A stretch of 64,000 nucleotides of DNA from a virus, in IMG/VR virus record IMGVR_UViG_3300028610_002211, positions 40,306 through 104,305 of that record, one strand, 5' to 3'. The number at the start of each line of letters is the position of its first letter. Positions within the stretch are counted from its first letter, which is position 1. The notes under the pieces were generated by a model. That model was not told where the DNA came from. It saw nothing but the letters and a program-made list of their open reading frames with translations, and ran no database searches. The translations under genes were made by a program, and so were the position numbers. Below, one piece after another: positions 53,009-62,800 of the stretch.

Positions 53009-55768
53009 ATGGCACTTGAAAAAGTCGGACTTGGCGCGATCGTAACATCTGACACGAAGCAGTATGTTGATGCTATGGGACGGGCTCGCGATGCAAACGG
53101 CCGTTTTGTCGCGGGCGCCGGTAAGGTTCCGCCTCCACTTGGGAGAATTGGCGCAGCGGCAACAAGGGTTGCAGCTAAATTAAGGGGTATGGCACAAGGC
53201 GTTGCACGCGGCGGTCGAATGATCGGCGCGGGTATGCGTGATATGGGGCTTGGGTTGGCTCCTCTTTCCCTTGGGTTAGGGGCCGCTGTTGCACAAGCGG
53301 CCAAATTTGAGAAGCGCATGAGCGGGGTTGGTGCCGTCTCACGAGCGAACAAAGAAGATATGGCCGCGATGAGTAAAGAAGCGCGGCGTATGGGGATCGT
53401 GTCTGTTTTTTCCGCTTCGCAAGCGGCCGAAGGTATGGAAAATCTTGCCCGAGCGGGCGCCAAACCACACCAAATAATTGCTGGTTTGGGTGGGGTTATG
53501 AATGCAGCGGCCGCAGACGGTATCACCCTGTCCCAGAGCGCCGATATTGTGGCAAGGGTTACCAAGGGTATGGGTCTGGAATGGAGCCAAGCGGGACACA
53601 TTGCAGACACTTTAGCGTTGGCCAGCGCAAGCGCTAACACAAATATTTTGGCACTTGGTGAAGCGTTTATTTATGGTGTTTCCACTTCAAAAGCGATGGG
53701 CGTTTCATTAGAACAAACAACGGCGATTTTTGCGAAATTGGCTGATGCTGGTTTACGTGGATCAATGGGTGGGACTGCTTATGCAAATATGATGACAAAG
53801 CTTGCCAAACCAACGTCAAAATCAATCAAATTACTGAAGAAATGGGATATCAAGTTAGAGACTAGTAAAGGCAAATTGCGCAAGGTCGCTGATATTGTCG
53901 GTGATTTTAGCGAAAAACTTTCGAAGTTAAAATCCGTTACACGACGACAAGCAATTGCGCAAGAAGTTTTTGGTCGAAGGGGTTCACGCGCTTACACTGC
54001 TTTGGCAAACGCTGGTAGAGAGGCAACGTTAGAGTTAGAGGATAGGCTTGTCGCATCTTCAGAAAAAGGCGGCGCGGCGCTTGAAATGGCAAGACGCCGA
54101 TTAGACAATTTTTCCGGTTCAATGACTTTGTTGAAAAGTTCGTTAGAAGGGCTTTCGATCGGGCTTTTTCAACCAATGTTAAAACCGCTTGCAACTTCAG
54201 TTAGACAATTCACTGAAGGTTTTAATAAAGTCTTAATGGCTTTGAATGATATAAACGATTTTTGGGCGGAAAACCCGGATGCAACAGGATTTCCAACAGA
54301 GTCTTTAGAAAAATACGGGAAAACGGTTTCACAAATCGCGCTTGGTTTAAGGGATGCGGTCGACGCTGTCGGTGATGCATGGGATTGGGTTACGAAAAAA
54401 GTTAAAGCGGCTGGTAAGTGGTTCGGGGCAACTTTTGGCGGGGCCACGATGAGAAAAATTATCAAAATCGGAACCTTGATCTTAATAGCCGGGGCCGCTT
54501 TGGCACCTTTGATCCTTAGTTTGGCAATGGCCAAATTTGTGATCGGTGGTTTGATTTCTGTTATCGGCGGTGTTGCAACAATTATCGGCGCTGTGTTTTG
54601 GCCTTTATTGGCTGTTATCGGCGGCATTATCATAGCTTTTCAATTTCTAAAAAAAGAAAACGAGTCGTTTTTACAAACTGCAAGTCGAGTTTGGGGCAAT
54701 ATAAAAATATGGATCTTAGATGTTTGGGAAAACGCTTTGAAACCAATGTGGGCTGGAATCAAAGGCGCCCTGATCCCGGCTATTGAAGAATGGGGCGGCC
54801 TTTGGCAGGAAATTGTCGGCGAAATAAAAACTGTTTTTTCCGAACTTTATCGTGAGTTATTTGGTGGAAACGAAAACACAAAAATCAGTTGGCTTGAAGT
54901 TGGGAAAGTAATTGGCGCGGTTATTGGTGCGATCGGAACTACATTTCTATTTTTTGTTCGTTATATAATTCCATTGTTGGCCGGAATCGGGAAATATTTT
55001 TACAAGGTAGTAAATACAATTTGGGGTATTTGGAAATGGGCAATAACTCAAATCGCCGAAGGTTGGGCAAAACTTGCGCTAGGTATTGAAAAGGTTATAG
55101 AAGGTGACATTTTAGAAGGTTTAAAACGGATCGGACTTGGTCTTTTAGATTTTGTTTTGAAACCATTTCGGTTGCTTCTTGAATCTGCCTTAGCTTTGGG
55201 CGATGCTTTAAATATAGATGTTCCTGACAGTCTTAGAACATTTGCCGAAGAAGGTTTGACAGGGCTCGCTTTCGATATACCAGCAAAAGAAACAGAAAAA
55301 ACTTTTAAAACACGTGCCGAACAAATGGCAAGCTTTGGAATTGTTGAAACAGAGTTGGTTGTTAAACCGGGCGCTGATTTGGGCGGGCGTTTCGGGGAAG
55401 TGAAAACGGTTAAAGGTGAAAAGAGAAGGCGAGAAGAAGAAATCGATCAAATGCGGCGTGATATAGTCAATGCAAGGGAAGCGGCCGGGGCGGATTTAAA
55501 CCCGACTTCAATCGCAAAAGAACTTGCGGCGATGATGGCAAAGAAAGAAGCCGCAGCACAAGCGCCGATCGATGTCAAAGTTGAAAATTTACTCGAAGAT
55601 AAACGAACATTAGACATTAAAAATAATCTTTGTGTTTCTGGCGAAGATGTCAATTTAGCTTCTGGTAGACACAAAGTTGAATTACAAGAAAGAGCCGGTT
55701 TTAAATCAACACCGTGGCAAAAAAGAGCGATACTTGAACATGGTGCGGCGCCGGTTTCACGAGGGTAG
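53009..55768 (+). CDS. Tail tape measure protein, TP901 family (919 aa)
   Basis: N-terminal Gly/Ala-rich helices, then the TP901 core RANKEDMAAMSKEARRMGIVSVFSASQAAEGMENLARAG ... GGTAYANMMTKLAKPTSKS (residues ~115-275), a helical region and several transmembrane-like segments (~485-550 and ~630-665) used in genome injection. The length suggests a tail of roughly 130-140 nm on the usual relation of 0.15 nm per residue. Confidence 0.9.
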   Translation: MALEKVGLGAIVTSDTKQYVDAMGRARDANGRFVAGAGKVPPPLGRIGAAATRVAAKLRGMAQGVARGGRMIGAGMRDMGLGLAPLSLGLGAAVAQAAKFEKRMSGVGAVSRANKEDMAAMSKEARRMGIVSVFSASQAAEGMENLARAGAKPHQIIAGLGGVMNAAAADGITLSQSADIVARVTKGMGLEWSQAGHIADTLALASASANTNILALGEAFIYGVSTSKAMGVSLEQTTAIFAKLADAGLRGSMGGTAYANMMTKLAKPTSKSIKLLKKWDIKLETSKGKLRKVADIVGDFSEKLSKLKSVTRRQAIAQEVFGRRGSRAYTALANAGREATLELEDRLVASSEKGGAALEMARRRLDNFSGSMTLLKSSLEGLSIGLFQPMLKPLATSVRQFTEGFNKVLMALNDINDFWAENPDATGFPTESLEKYGKTVSQIALGLRDAVDAVGDAWDWVTKKVKAAGKWFGATFGGATMRKIIKIGTLILIAGAALAPLILSLAMAKFVIGGLISVIGGVATIIGAVFWPLLAVIGGIIIAFQFLKKENESFLQTASRVWGNIKIWILDVWENALKPMWAGIKGALIPAIEEWGGLWQEIVGEIKTVFSELYRELFGGNENTKISWLEVGKVIGAVIGAIGTTFLFFVRYIIPLLAGIGKYFYKVVNTIWGIWKWAITQIAEGWAKLALGIEKVIEGDILEGLKRIGLGLLDFVLKPFRLLLESALALGDALNIDVPDSLRTFAEEGLTGLAFDIPAKETEKTFKTRAEQMASFGIVETELVVKPGADLGGRFGEVKTVKGEKRRREEEIDQMRRDIVNAREAAGADLNPTSIAKELAAMMAKKEAAAQAPIDVKVENLLEDKRTLDIKNNLCVSGEDVNLASGRHKVELQERAGFKSTPWQKRAILEHGAAPVSRG

Positions 55769-55771
55769 AAA

Positions 55772-56542
55772 ATGGGCTTGTTAGACACTTTATTTTCAGG
55801 ACGATCGTTTTTTATCAAAAACGAAGATGAGCCGAATGCGGAAATCCAAGGTCAATTTCCAGCGCAAGAAGTTCAAAAAACGGTTGGTTCAAAATATTCA
55901 ACTGGCGCGGCTCTTAATCAAGACATCCCTTTTAGACAGTATATTTCTGGAGAAATCGATACAATCACGTTTAACGCGGTGTTTTTTAAACACGATATGC
56001 TTTTTGGTGAACCTGAGAAGGCCGTTGCATTGTTGGAAAGTTGGGTTAAACGCAATAAAGATTTAGCACGGCCACCCATTTGTTCTTTTTCAGTTGGTGA
56101 CGGCCATATTTCAATGGGTTCGTGTACGATCGATAAAGTCCAAGAAACGTTTTTACAACCAACGTTTTTGGGTAAAATGCACCATGTAACATGTGCAATA
56201 ACTTTATCGAGGTATCAAGCTTACAGTCTCGAAGGCGAAGAAGCGGGCGAGACTCGTTACCATAGAGCGAAAGATCGAGAATATTATGAAATGTTATCTT
56301 GGCGCGAATATAGATCGGCTGAAATGGGTGACATTATCCGCAAAAGACACCCTGAAAAACCAAATTTGCAAGTTGGTGATATTGTCAAATTACCATCCAT
56401 TGAAGCGATAAGAACAGAAAGGATTGAACAAACGAGCGAAACTTTTAAAACCGCTTTTGGAAAAAGAGAAACCCCACAAAGAACATTGCGGTTATACATG
56501 TTTGAACGAAGAAACGAGTCTTATGTGAGTCATTTAATATAA
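55772..56542 (+). CDS. Baseplate LysM-type tail protein (256 aa)
   Basis: N-terminal region with TGAALNQDIPFRQYISGEIDTITFNAVFF; C-terminal YRSAEMGDIIRKRHPEKPNLQVGDIVKLPSIEAI resembles a LysM-like repeat. Proteins of this type (XkdP / P2 gpX / T4 gp53-like) link tail tube and baseplate hub. Overlaps the hub gene by one base. Confidence 0.75.
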   Translation: MGLLDTLFSGRSFFIKNEDEPNAEIQGQFPAQEVQKTVGSKYSTGAALNQDIPFRQYISGEIDTITFNAVFFKHDMLFGEPEKAVALLESWVKRNKDLARPPICSFSVGDGHISMGSCTIDKVQETFLQPTFLGKMHHVTCAITLSRYQAYSLEGEEAGETRYHRAKDREYYEMLSWREYRSAEMGDIIRKRHPEKPNLQVGDIVKLPSIEAIRTERIEQTSETFKTAFGKRETPQRTLRLYMFERRNESYVSHLI

Positions 56543-57699
56543 TGGTTGATGTTCCAAATCTTGGCGGCGGCGGTGTTAATGAAGCCACTTTTGCGCCGAA
56601 GTTTTCAATAGCTGTTGCTGGCACGGTAGTTGACGACAACATAAAACCGTTTGTTCGTTATGTTGATTATGAAAGTACCGATGGAATGGCAGATGTGTTT
56701 CATCTTCGTTGTGTAAATCCAGAAAGCGTTATTTCAAACGCGAAAATTTTTCAACCTGGAAATGAAGCTTCTTTGTTTGGCGGTTACAAAGAGCCGTTGA
56801 CTCATATTGGACGAACAATAATACAAAAAGCGATCCCATTTTTTCCTGAATCTGGCGAACCAACTTTGTCAGTTATCGGTTATACAAAAGATTCTGTTTT
56901 GGGAGACAATTCGCCAGAAAAATCAAAACAGCGTCGTTTTGCAGATCACAAATACAGTGATGCAGTGCGCGAAATTGCAACGCGCTATGGCATGGAAATT
57001 AAAATCAATCCTACACCGGATAAACCGCACGATTTTATACAACGTGTTGGTGTTTCAGATTATGAATTTGTTCAAGGTTTAGCTAATACGACTGGTTATA
57101 CTTTTTGGGTTGATGGTGATGAAAAAGGCGTTTGGACTTTGCATTTTCGCGATCCTGACACATTGGTTGAACAAGATAAGAAATATACATTTAGGTATAA
57201 CGATGGTGATAACTCGTCTTTATTGAGTTTTAGACCTGAATTACTGATAAAAGGCTCAAAAACAAAAATCAAAGTTGTTGTCAAGGACAGAAAAAACGGC
57301 AAGGTGATAAAGGTTGAGGTTGAAGAAGAAAATAACGCGGCACCGGATATTGAAGTTTTAGGTGATCCGGATTCTGAAGTTAATGGCGAATTTACAAGCG
57401 GTAGTGACATAAAACTTTTCTTCGGCAACTTTTCTTTTGATGTTATTTCGGGTAAACGGTTTAAAGATGAAGAAGAAGCAAGATTTTGGGCTGAACAATG
57501 GTTTAGAAAAACAAGAGAAAATTTTGTCATGGCTTCTGGTAGTTGTATTGGGACCGAAACTTTAATGGCGCGTCAAAAACACAAGATCGAGAACACGTCG
57601 AAACCTTATGACGGTGAATATTATTTTAGTAAAGTTAAACATATTTTTGGGGAAAACGGATATAAGTGCAATTTTAGTTGTCGAAGGTTGGTACCATGA
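56542..57699 (+). CDS. Baseplate hub, late control D family (385 aa)
   Basis: gpD/gp27-like: FSIAVAGTVVDDNIKPFVRYVDYESTDGMADVFHLRCVNPE (first barrel), KYSDAVREIATRYGMEIKINPTPDKPHDFIQRVGVSDYEFVQGLANTTGYTFWVDG (typical YEFVQGLA), and a C-terminal domain with ARFWAEQWFRKTRENFVMASGSCIGT. Connects tube and spike. Stop overlaps the spike start (ATGA). Confidence 0.85.
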   Translation: MVDVPNLGGGGVNEATFAPKFSIAVAGTVVDDNIKPFVRYVDYESTDGMADVFHLRCVNPESVISNAKIFQPGNEASLFGGYKEPLTHIGRTIIQKAIPFFPESGEPTLSVIGYTKDSVLGDNSPEKSKQRRFADHKYSDAVREIATRYGMEIKINPTPDKPHDFIQRVGVSDYEFVQGLANTTGYTFWVDGDEKGVWTLHFRDPDTLVEQDKKYTFRYNDGDNSSLLSFRPELLIKGSKTKIKVVVKDRKNGKVIKVEVEEENNAAPDIEVLGDPDSEVNGEFTSGSDIKLFFGNFSFDVISGKRFKDEEEARFWAEQWFRKTRENFVMASGSCIGTETLMARQKHKIENTSKPYDGEYYFSKVKHIFGENGYKCNFSCRRLVP

Positions 57700-58559
57700 C
57701 AATTGACAAATATGATGCAACAGTGATGACCAACAACGATCCGGAAAAAAGGGGACGGATAAAGGTTGCTTGTGTTGATTTGTTGGGCGATGAAGAAACG
57801 GAGATTCCGCAATGGGTAACTCCAAATTTAGAGTGGGGTTGGTTCATTGTTCCAGATCCGGGCGAAATTGTCCAAATCGAGGTTTTAACAGGTGATGGAC
57901 AAGACGAAAGTTTTGGTCAATCTTCGGTCGAAAACATGCAATTGCGTTGGTCAAAACGGGCTTGGACCGATGAAGAAGTTGAGGGCGGCGAACCAAGGCC
58001 GATAAACGAAGAATTCAAAACGAATTACGGAAAACGGCGTGGATTTGCAACGCCTAACGGACACATTCTTCTTTTTGATGATACGGATGGGAGTCAAAAA
58101 ATAAGTCTGACTTGGAAACAAAAAGACAGTTATAGTTATATTGCATTTGACGAAAAGGGAAATATAACGATCGCAAATAAAAACGGATCGATGTTACACC
58201 TTGACGCTGAAAACGGCGCAACGACACTTGTTGAAGAACATGGCAATTATTTGACAATGAGCGAAAACGGCCTAAGTATGGTCGATAAAAGCGGAAATAT
58301 CGTTGAACTAAAAGACGGTGTTATCCAAATTATAAGCCAAGGTAATGTTGTTGTAATGGGTAATGATGCTTCGCTTGAAACGGGCACCGTTCACCTTTTA
58401 CAAGGGGCAACCGAAAAAATAATCAAAGGAGATACGTTTAGAGATTCGGTTTATGATTTACATATGCACCCAAGTGCTTTTGGCCCAACGGGTGTTCCTA
58501 CTCATTTAATGAGTATTATTTTAAACTGTTTGAGTCAAAACGGATTTATTGGTGACTAA
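57696..58559 (+). CDS. Baseplate spike, gpV/gp45-like OB fold (287 aa)
   Basis: OB-fold N-terminus (MTNNDPEKRGRIKVACVDLLGDEETEIPQWVTPNLEWGWFIVPDPGEIVQIEV, residues ~11-65), a linker, then a beta-helix of short repeats (GNITIANKNGSMLHLDAENGATTLVEEHGNYLTMSENGLSMVDKSGNIVELKDG). Trimeric needle that punctures the envelope. The C-terminus LHMHPSAFGPTGVPT has His residues that may bind a metal at the tip. Start at 57696 by ATGA overlap. Confidence 0.85.
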   Translation: MTIDKYDATVMTNNDPEKRGRIKVACVDLLGDEETEIPQWVTPNLEWGWFIVPDPGEIVQIEVLTGDGQDESFGQSSVENMQLRWSKRAWTDEEVEGGEPRPINEEFKTNYGKRRGFATPNGHILLFDDTDGSQKISLTWKQKDSYSYIAFDEKGNITIANKNGSMLHLDAENGATTLVEEHGNYLTMSENGLSMVDKSGNIVELKDGVIQIISQGNVVVMGNDASLETGTVHLLQGATEKIIKGDTFRDSVYDLHMHPSAFGPTGVPTHLMSIILNCLSQNGFIGD

Positions 58560-58857
58560 ATGCAATTTCCCAGCATTGCCAAGTTTGAGCTTGCCGATTC
58601 CGGGGATCGGAATACCTTCACCTCCGAGTTTGCCGATTCCGCCAATTTTGCCCCCAGGGGCGCCGGATTTGCCAAGTTTGAGCTTGCCGATTCCCGGAAT
58701 CGGTATCCCATCGGTCCCGAGCTTGCCGATTCCGCCAATTTTGCCCCCAGGGGCGCCGGATTTGCCGTCTCTAGGCCTTCCTATCCCTGGGGTAGGATTA
58801 CCATCGATCCCGAGTTTACCGGGTTCGCCTGGCTTCCCAGCGTGCCCTATTGATTGA
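58549..58857 (+). CDS. Proline-rich repeat protein next to spike (102 aa)
   Basis: TTG 58549 or GTG 58552 start, overlapping the spike gene end. Almost three copies of a 31-residue Pro repeat (LPSLSLPIPGIGIPSPPSLP, then IPPILPPGAPD), about 93 bp per unit, ending GSPGFPACPID. Likely a polyproline-II rod. Other frames over this DNA are also open (plus-strand 58560-58853 and a collagen-like minus frame), so frame choice rests on similarity to Pro-rich proteins encoded beside phage spikes. Confidence 0.6.
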   Translation: MVTKCNFPALPSLSLPIPGIGIPSPPSLPIPPILPPGAPDLPSLSLPIPGIGIPSVPSLPIPPILPPGAPDLPSLGLPIPGVGLPSIPSLPGSPGFPACPID

Positions 58858-58863
58858 GGTGTT

Positions 58864-59355
58864 ATGGTCTTACTTGCAAACAAATTAGCGACTGAACTCG
58901 AAGCTATGGCGCCAGTGGCAACCGAGGTTGAAGGGATCGATAATTTTGCAACAGCTTTTGAAAATTATTTTGCCGATTCCGTGGTAACGGCGATACCGGC
59001 AAACCCAAATTCTTTGACAAACTCGACAAGCGCCCTGAAAGCCGCTATGCCGGGCGCAAATGTTGACGCGGCCGCCGCTATTCAAGCGGGAATTATCGCG
59101 TTCTGGGGGCAAGTGGCGGTTGATTTCGTGCTAATTTGGACAACGGCGCCGGTTTTGATCGCGGTTGTACCGCCAACCGGGCTTGGCGGAATAGCGGCGG
59201 CGCTTAATCCTGTGTTTGTGAGCAACAAAGACGCGGCGCTTGGATTGCCAGCGGCGGCGGCTCAAATCGCAGTCGCTTTACATCCAATACAGTTGGGCGG
59301 AATAGCAACATTAGGGCCACCGCCGCCAAGTGGGACACCCGTTCCGATATTGTGA
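58864..59355 (+). CDS. Ala-rich tail/baseplate protein (163 aa)
   Basis: GAGGTG Shine-Dalgarno. Helical N-terminal half, then a hydrophobic Ala/Pro/Gly-rich half (VDFVLIWTTAPVLIAVVPPTGLGGIAAALNPVFVSNKDAALGLPAAAAQIAVALHPIQLGG). Found in this position in other contractile-tailed phages, to my recollection; function unknown. Confidence 0.55.
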   Translation: MVLLANKLATELEAMAPVATEVEGIDNFATAFENYFADSVVTAIPANPNSLTNSTSALKAAMPGANVDAAAAIQAGIIAFWGQVAVDFVLIWTTAPVLIAVVPPTGLGGIAAALNPVFVSNKDAALGLPAAAAQIAVALHPIQLGGIATLGPPPPSGTPVPIL

Positions 59356-59365
59356 GGTTGACATT

Positions 59366-59749
59366 ATGCCAAAGGGTTTAAAAATACCATTTCAAGCCAG
59401 CGCAACGGGCGGAATTTCAACGATTGAAGGCGACGAGAACGATAGACAAGTGATTTCAGCATATCTTTCAGACGGTGATAACGAAAACGCGTTTCAACAA
59501 AACATAACTCTTGGTATCGATATGATTTTTGATATTGCCGATCCTTTGATGCGATCAAGGGTTTTTACACGGATTATAAGACTGTTTGAATTTTTGGAGA
59601 CTCAAAAAAGGTTTAAGCTTTTGTCAGATACGGTACAATGGGATGAAACAGATATTGCTAATGGTAACATGATTTTAAGTTTTAGGTATTTGAATTTAGA
59701 AAGTGATCAACCGCAAACTTATGAACAAAAATTTAGTTCAGGAGTGTAA
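59366..59749 (+). CDS. Baseplate wedge protein, gp25-like (127 aa)
   Basis: Start MPKGLKIPFQ after GAGGTTGAC. SAYLSDGDNENAFQQNITLGIDMIFDIADPLMRSRVFTRIIRLFEFL and ILSFRYLNLES match the size and topology of gp25/gpW-like wedge proteins that nucleate sheath polymerisation. Next to the J-like wedge gene. Confidence 0.65.
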   Translation: MPKGLKIPFQASATGGISTIEGDENDRQVISAYLSDGDNENAFQQNITLGIDMIFDIADPLMRSRVFTRIIRLFEFLETQKRFKLLSDTVQWDETDIANGNMILSFRYLNLESDQPQTYEQKFSSGV

Positions 59750-59752
59750 AAA

Positions 59753-61909
59753 ATGACCACGATAACGATCCCAGATTTTAACTATGCGTCTTTTTATTAC
59801 GCTCAAATTCTCGAAGCGTTGATCGTATATAAACGGATCAATTTGCCAGAATTGACAGAAGAGTCTGACGTTGAACCGTCGATCCAATTAATGCGTATGA
59901 TGGCGTTAGTTGGACATTTGAATAATACCTTAATGGATACTTTGGCAAATGAAAATACTTTACCAACTGCAAAGATAGCTGAAAACGTTCGAAACATGTT
60001 GCGTTTAATTGATTATGAAATGTCTCCTGCAACACCTGCCCAAGTTGATGTTGTTTATGAGTTGAGTTTGATTTTGACAACGGCCGTCGAAATAATCACT
60101 GAACGGGCGCAAGTAGCAACAAAGAAAACAACAACTTTGGAACCGGTTTATTTTGAAGCGTTAGAAGGTTTGACCGTTGATCGAACAGATCAACACAGTC
60201 ACGTTTTGGCCGAAGAAGCGGGCGCTTTTACAGACTTCACAACGCTTGCAAATAGCGCTGTGACGCCCGGCGATGATTGGCAACCCTGGGTTACACCGGA
60301 AGCAAAAGACGCTATTTATTGGGGTCATAAGCACGCTATGTGGACGAAATTGTCAGTAACTTTGACAAGTGGGCTTTCTGGTATAAACGGCGTTTATGAG
60401 TTTTACGACGGTAATTTTAGAAAAATTTCTCCAACAAGTGTAACGAATTTGGGTGCAACTCTTGAATTAAACGTGAATTCTTTGTTAGGGACAGCGGACA
60501 GGAGAACAACACTTGTTAGAATTCAGTTGAATACAACAACAGCTTACGAAGACGTTTATAGTACTTGGAACGGTTCATACAACATTGCTACAACAACCGG
60601 GCTATTAGGTCAGTCTTCACCTTCAACGGACGTGGATGACTATACGATCGGCTCTGATTGGACTGAGCTTGACGTTACCGATACAGGTCCAGAATTCCAA
60701 TCACCTTCACAAGAGATAAGTTATGATCTACCACAAACGCTTTCACAAGATTGGGCACTAGCAACAATCGATGGAAAAACCGCTTATTGGTTTCGTTATA
60801 GAATCATTTCGGTTGCAGCGCCAACGGTGATGGTTTTTCAACAAACTAGAATGGACGGCGGAAAACAATATCTTTTGAGATCTACAACACAAGGTAGAAC
60901 AATTATTGAAAACCCGCTTGGTTCTTCTATCGGTTTGGAAGGTCAAACTTTTCTAACTGCAAAAGAACATTTTCTTTGGAATAGCGAAACTTTAACGGTT
61001 GATGGTGATATTTGGGTGCGGGTTGACAACTTTTTAGCTAGTGAAAGTGGTTCGAAACATTATGTGATTAAACTTGGCGAAAATGACAAAGCAACGGTTG
61101 TTTTTGGTGGTGATGGCAAAGGGTTAATTCCCCCAGTTGGCGCGGGGAATATCGCAATTACTTATCGCTATGGTGCCGAAACAAACGGCAATGTTGGTTA
61201 TGAAGCAATTTCAATCGATAAAACTGGTTTGAGTTTTATCAACAAAATTTGGAATCCACGGGGCGCAACCGGTTGGAAAGAAGCCGAAGGGGCAACCGAA
61301 GAATCACTAGAAATTGTAAAAATTGAAGGCCCGGCTTCGATCAGAGTTAAAGACGTTGCAATTAGTCCTGATGATGTTGTTTATTTGGCAGAAAATTTTA
61401 TCGATAGCGCGGGCGCTTCGTCGTTTAGTAGGGCAAAAGCGATTGAAGAGGGTTTTGGCCCAAAAACGATTGAATTGGTTGTTGTTGCAGCGGGCGGCGG
61501 GCTCGCTTCTAGTGCTCAATTAGCGGCACTTGATTTGTACTTTAATGGAGATCAATTTGCAAATCCACCGGTTGAAAAACACTTGGTTGCAAATCAAGAA
61601 GTAACATCAACGAATTACGCACAAAAAGCGATCGATGTTACAGCAACGGTTTATGGTAATGTGACACAAGCGGTTGTTGAAAATCGTTTATCTCAAATTT
61701 TACAACCGGAAGCAAAAGATGAAGATGGGATAAACTATCTTTGGGATTTTGGTGAAACTATTCACCCTTCAAGATTGAATTCTGAGATTTTCGGGATCGA
61801 TAGTTCGATAACAAAAGTTGTTATTACAACACCTTTTGGTGATGTTGGTTTACAAGGTAGAGAATTGCCGATCGCTGGTACTTTGAATATTACGGTTATA
61901 ACACCGTAA
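59753..61909 (+). CDS. Baseplate wedge protein, J/gp6-like (718 aa)
   Basis: N-terminal arm (SDVEPSIQLMRMMALVGHLNNTLMDTLANENTLPTAKIAENVRNMLRLIDYEMSPATPAQ, residues ~40-100) and the conserved core GENDKATVVFGGDGKGLIPPVGAGNIAITYRYGAETNGNVG are diagnostic for baseplate J / T4 gp6. Its middle has extra beta domains (residues ~150-370). Forms the inner ring of the baseplate. Confidence 0.85.
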   Translation: MTTITIPDFNYASFYYAQILEALIVYKRINLPELTEESDVEPSIQLMRMMALVGHLNNTLMDTLANENTLPTAKIAENVRNMLRLIDYEMSPATPAQVDVVYELSLILTTAVEIITERAQVATKKTTTLEPVYFEALEGLTVDRTDQHSHVLAEEAGAFTDFTTLANSAVTPGDDWQPWVTPEAKDAIYWGHKHAMWTKLSVTLTSGLSGINGVYEFYDGNFRKISPTSVTNLGATLELNVNSLLGTADRRTTLVRIQLNTTTAYEDVYSTWNGSYNIATTTGLLGQSSPSTDVDDYTIGSDWTELDVTDTGPEFQSPSQEISYDLPQTLSQDWALATIDGKTAYWFRYRIISVAAPTVMVFQQTRMDGGKQYLLRSTTQGRTIIENPLGSSIGLEGQTFLTAKEHFLWNSETLTVDGDIWVRVDNFLASESGSKHYVIKLGENDKATVVFGGDGKGLIPPVGAGNIAITYRYGAETNGNVGYEAISIDKTGLSFINKIWNPRGATGWKEAEGATEESLEIVKIEGPASIRVKDVAISPDDVVYLAENFIDSAGASSFSRAKAIEEGFGPKTIELVVVAAGGGLASSAQLAALDLYFNGDQFANPPVEKHLVANQEVTSTNYAQKAIDVTATVYGNVTQAVVENRLSQILQPEAKDEDGINYLWDFGETIHPSRLNSEIFGIDSSITKVVITTPFGDVGLQGRELPIAGTLNITVITP

Positions 61910-61919
61910 AGAGGTAGAA

Positions 61920-62342
61920 ATGACATTTTTTAACGCGATAAAAGGCGCAATCTTAGCCGATTATTTTGGCAGTTCCGCAACAAAAATGGGAACCCCAATT
62001 GAAATTGGTTTAAGTACAACAGAACCGAACGGTGATGGGACGGGAATAACAGAACCGGTTGGGGGAAGTTATGCGCGTATTTCTGTTGCAAACACTGACG
62101 CAGAATGGGATCTAAGTGTCGCGGGTGATTCTGTTGAAAATGTCAATGAACTTCAATTTCCACAAGCAACAGCGGGTTGGGGTGTTATTGGGTGGTTCGT
62201 TTTATATCAATCGGGAACACCAAAGTTTTTTGGACCGATAACAAACGCGGCCGGTGACTCGACTACAAAAAACGTTTTAACTGGTGACTATTTTTGGTTT
62301 ATTGTAAATGAATTAAAGATACAATTTCCACCAGTAGAATAG
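61920..62342 (+). CDS. Baseplate/tail-tip protein, paralogue 1 (140 aa)
   Basis: AGAGGTAG Shine-Dalgarno. IEIGLSTTEPNGDGTGITEPVGGSYARISV is a motif of phage tail-tip proteins (LSTTxP...EPxGGxYAR). Related to the next gene, consistent with tandem duplication. Confidence 0.6.
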   Translation: MTFFNAIKGAILADYFGSSATKMGTPIEIGLSTTEPNGDGTGITEPVGGSYARISVANTDAEWDLSVAGDSVENVNELQFPQATAGWGVIGWFVLYQSGTPKFFGPITNAAGDSTTKNVLTGDYFWFIVNELKIQFPPVE

Positions 62343-62352
62343 GGGCGTCGTA

Positions 62353-62793
62353 ATGTTTACGCTATACAACCAATGGGTGATTTTCGATACATTGTGGGGC
62401 GGATCGGCTCCAACCGTTAATATTAAAATCGGGTTAAGTTCAACCCCACCAAATATAGAAGGTGGAAATATCACAAATCCGGGCGGAAATTATGCGCCGG
62501 TCAGTTTGACAACCGATGACTTTTCAATGGTGGAGATCGGAAGTCCATTGACAGACGTTTATGTCAAAAACGATGATGCTATTGATTTTATCGAATCGGG
62601 TCCATCTACCCCTTGGGGCACGGTTTCACATTGGACTTTAGAAGTAGAGATTTCGCCCAGCGTTTTCGAGTTGTATGATTATGGGTTAATAACAAACAGA
62701 CTAACCGGTGCGCCAGAACCAAAAACAATTGGCACAGAAGACATTTTCTCTTTTGACCCTGATAAATTGATTTTCAGGTTTAAAAACACATAG
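62353..62793 (+). CDS. Baseplate/tail-tip protein, paralogue 2 (146 aa)
   Basis: IKIGLSSTPPNIEGGNITNPGGNYAPVSLTTDDFSM aligns with the same part of the 61920 protein (GLSTTEP...GGSYARISV). Divergent duplicate; the two may form a heteromer in the tail tip. Confidence 0.6.
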   Translation: MFTLYNQWVIFDTLWGGSAPTVNIKIGLSSTPPNIEGGNITNPGGNYAPVSLTTDDFSMVEIGSPLTDVYVKNDDAIDFIESGPSTPWGTVSHWTLEVEISPSVFELYDYGLITNRLTGAPEPKTIGTEDIFSFDPDKLIFRFKNT

Positions 62794-62800
62794 GCGAAAA

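Noticed and set aside
52978-53640. Long minus-strand frame (220 aa) opposite the tape measure
   Set aside because: Shadow of the Gly/Ala-rich tape measure N-terminus; no start signals.
58521-58883. Minus-strand collagen-like protein
   Set aside because: It is the complement of a Pro-rich repeat on the coding strand; no minus-strand promoter or Shine-Dalgarno, and all neighbours are plus-strand.
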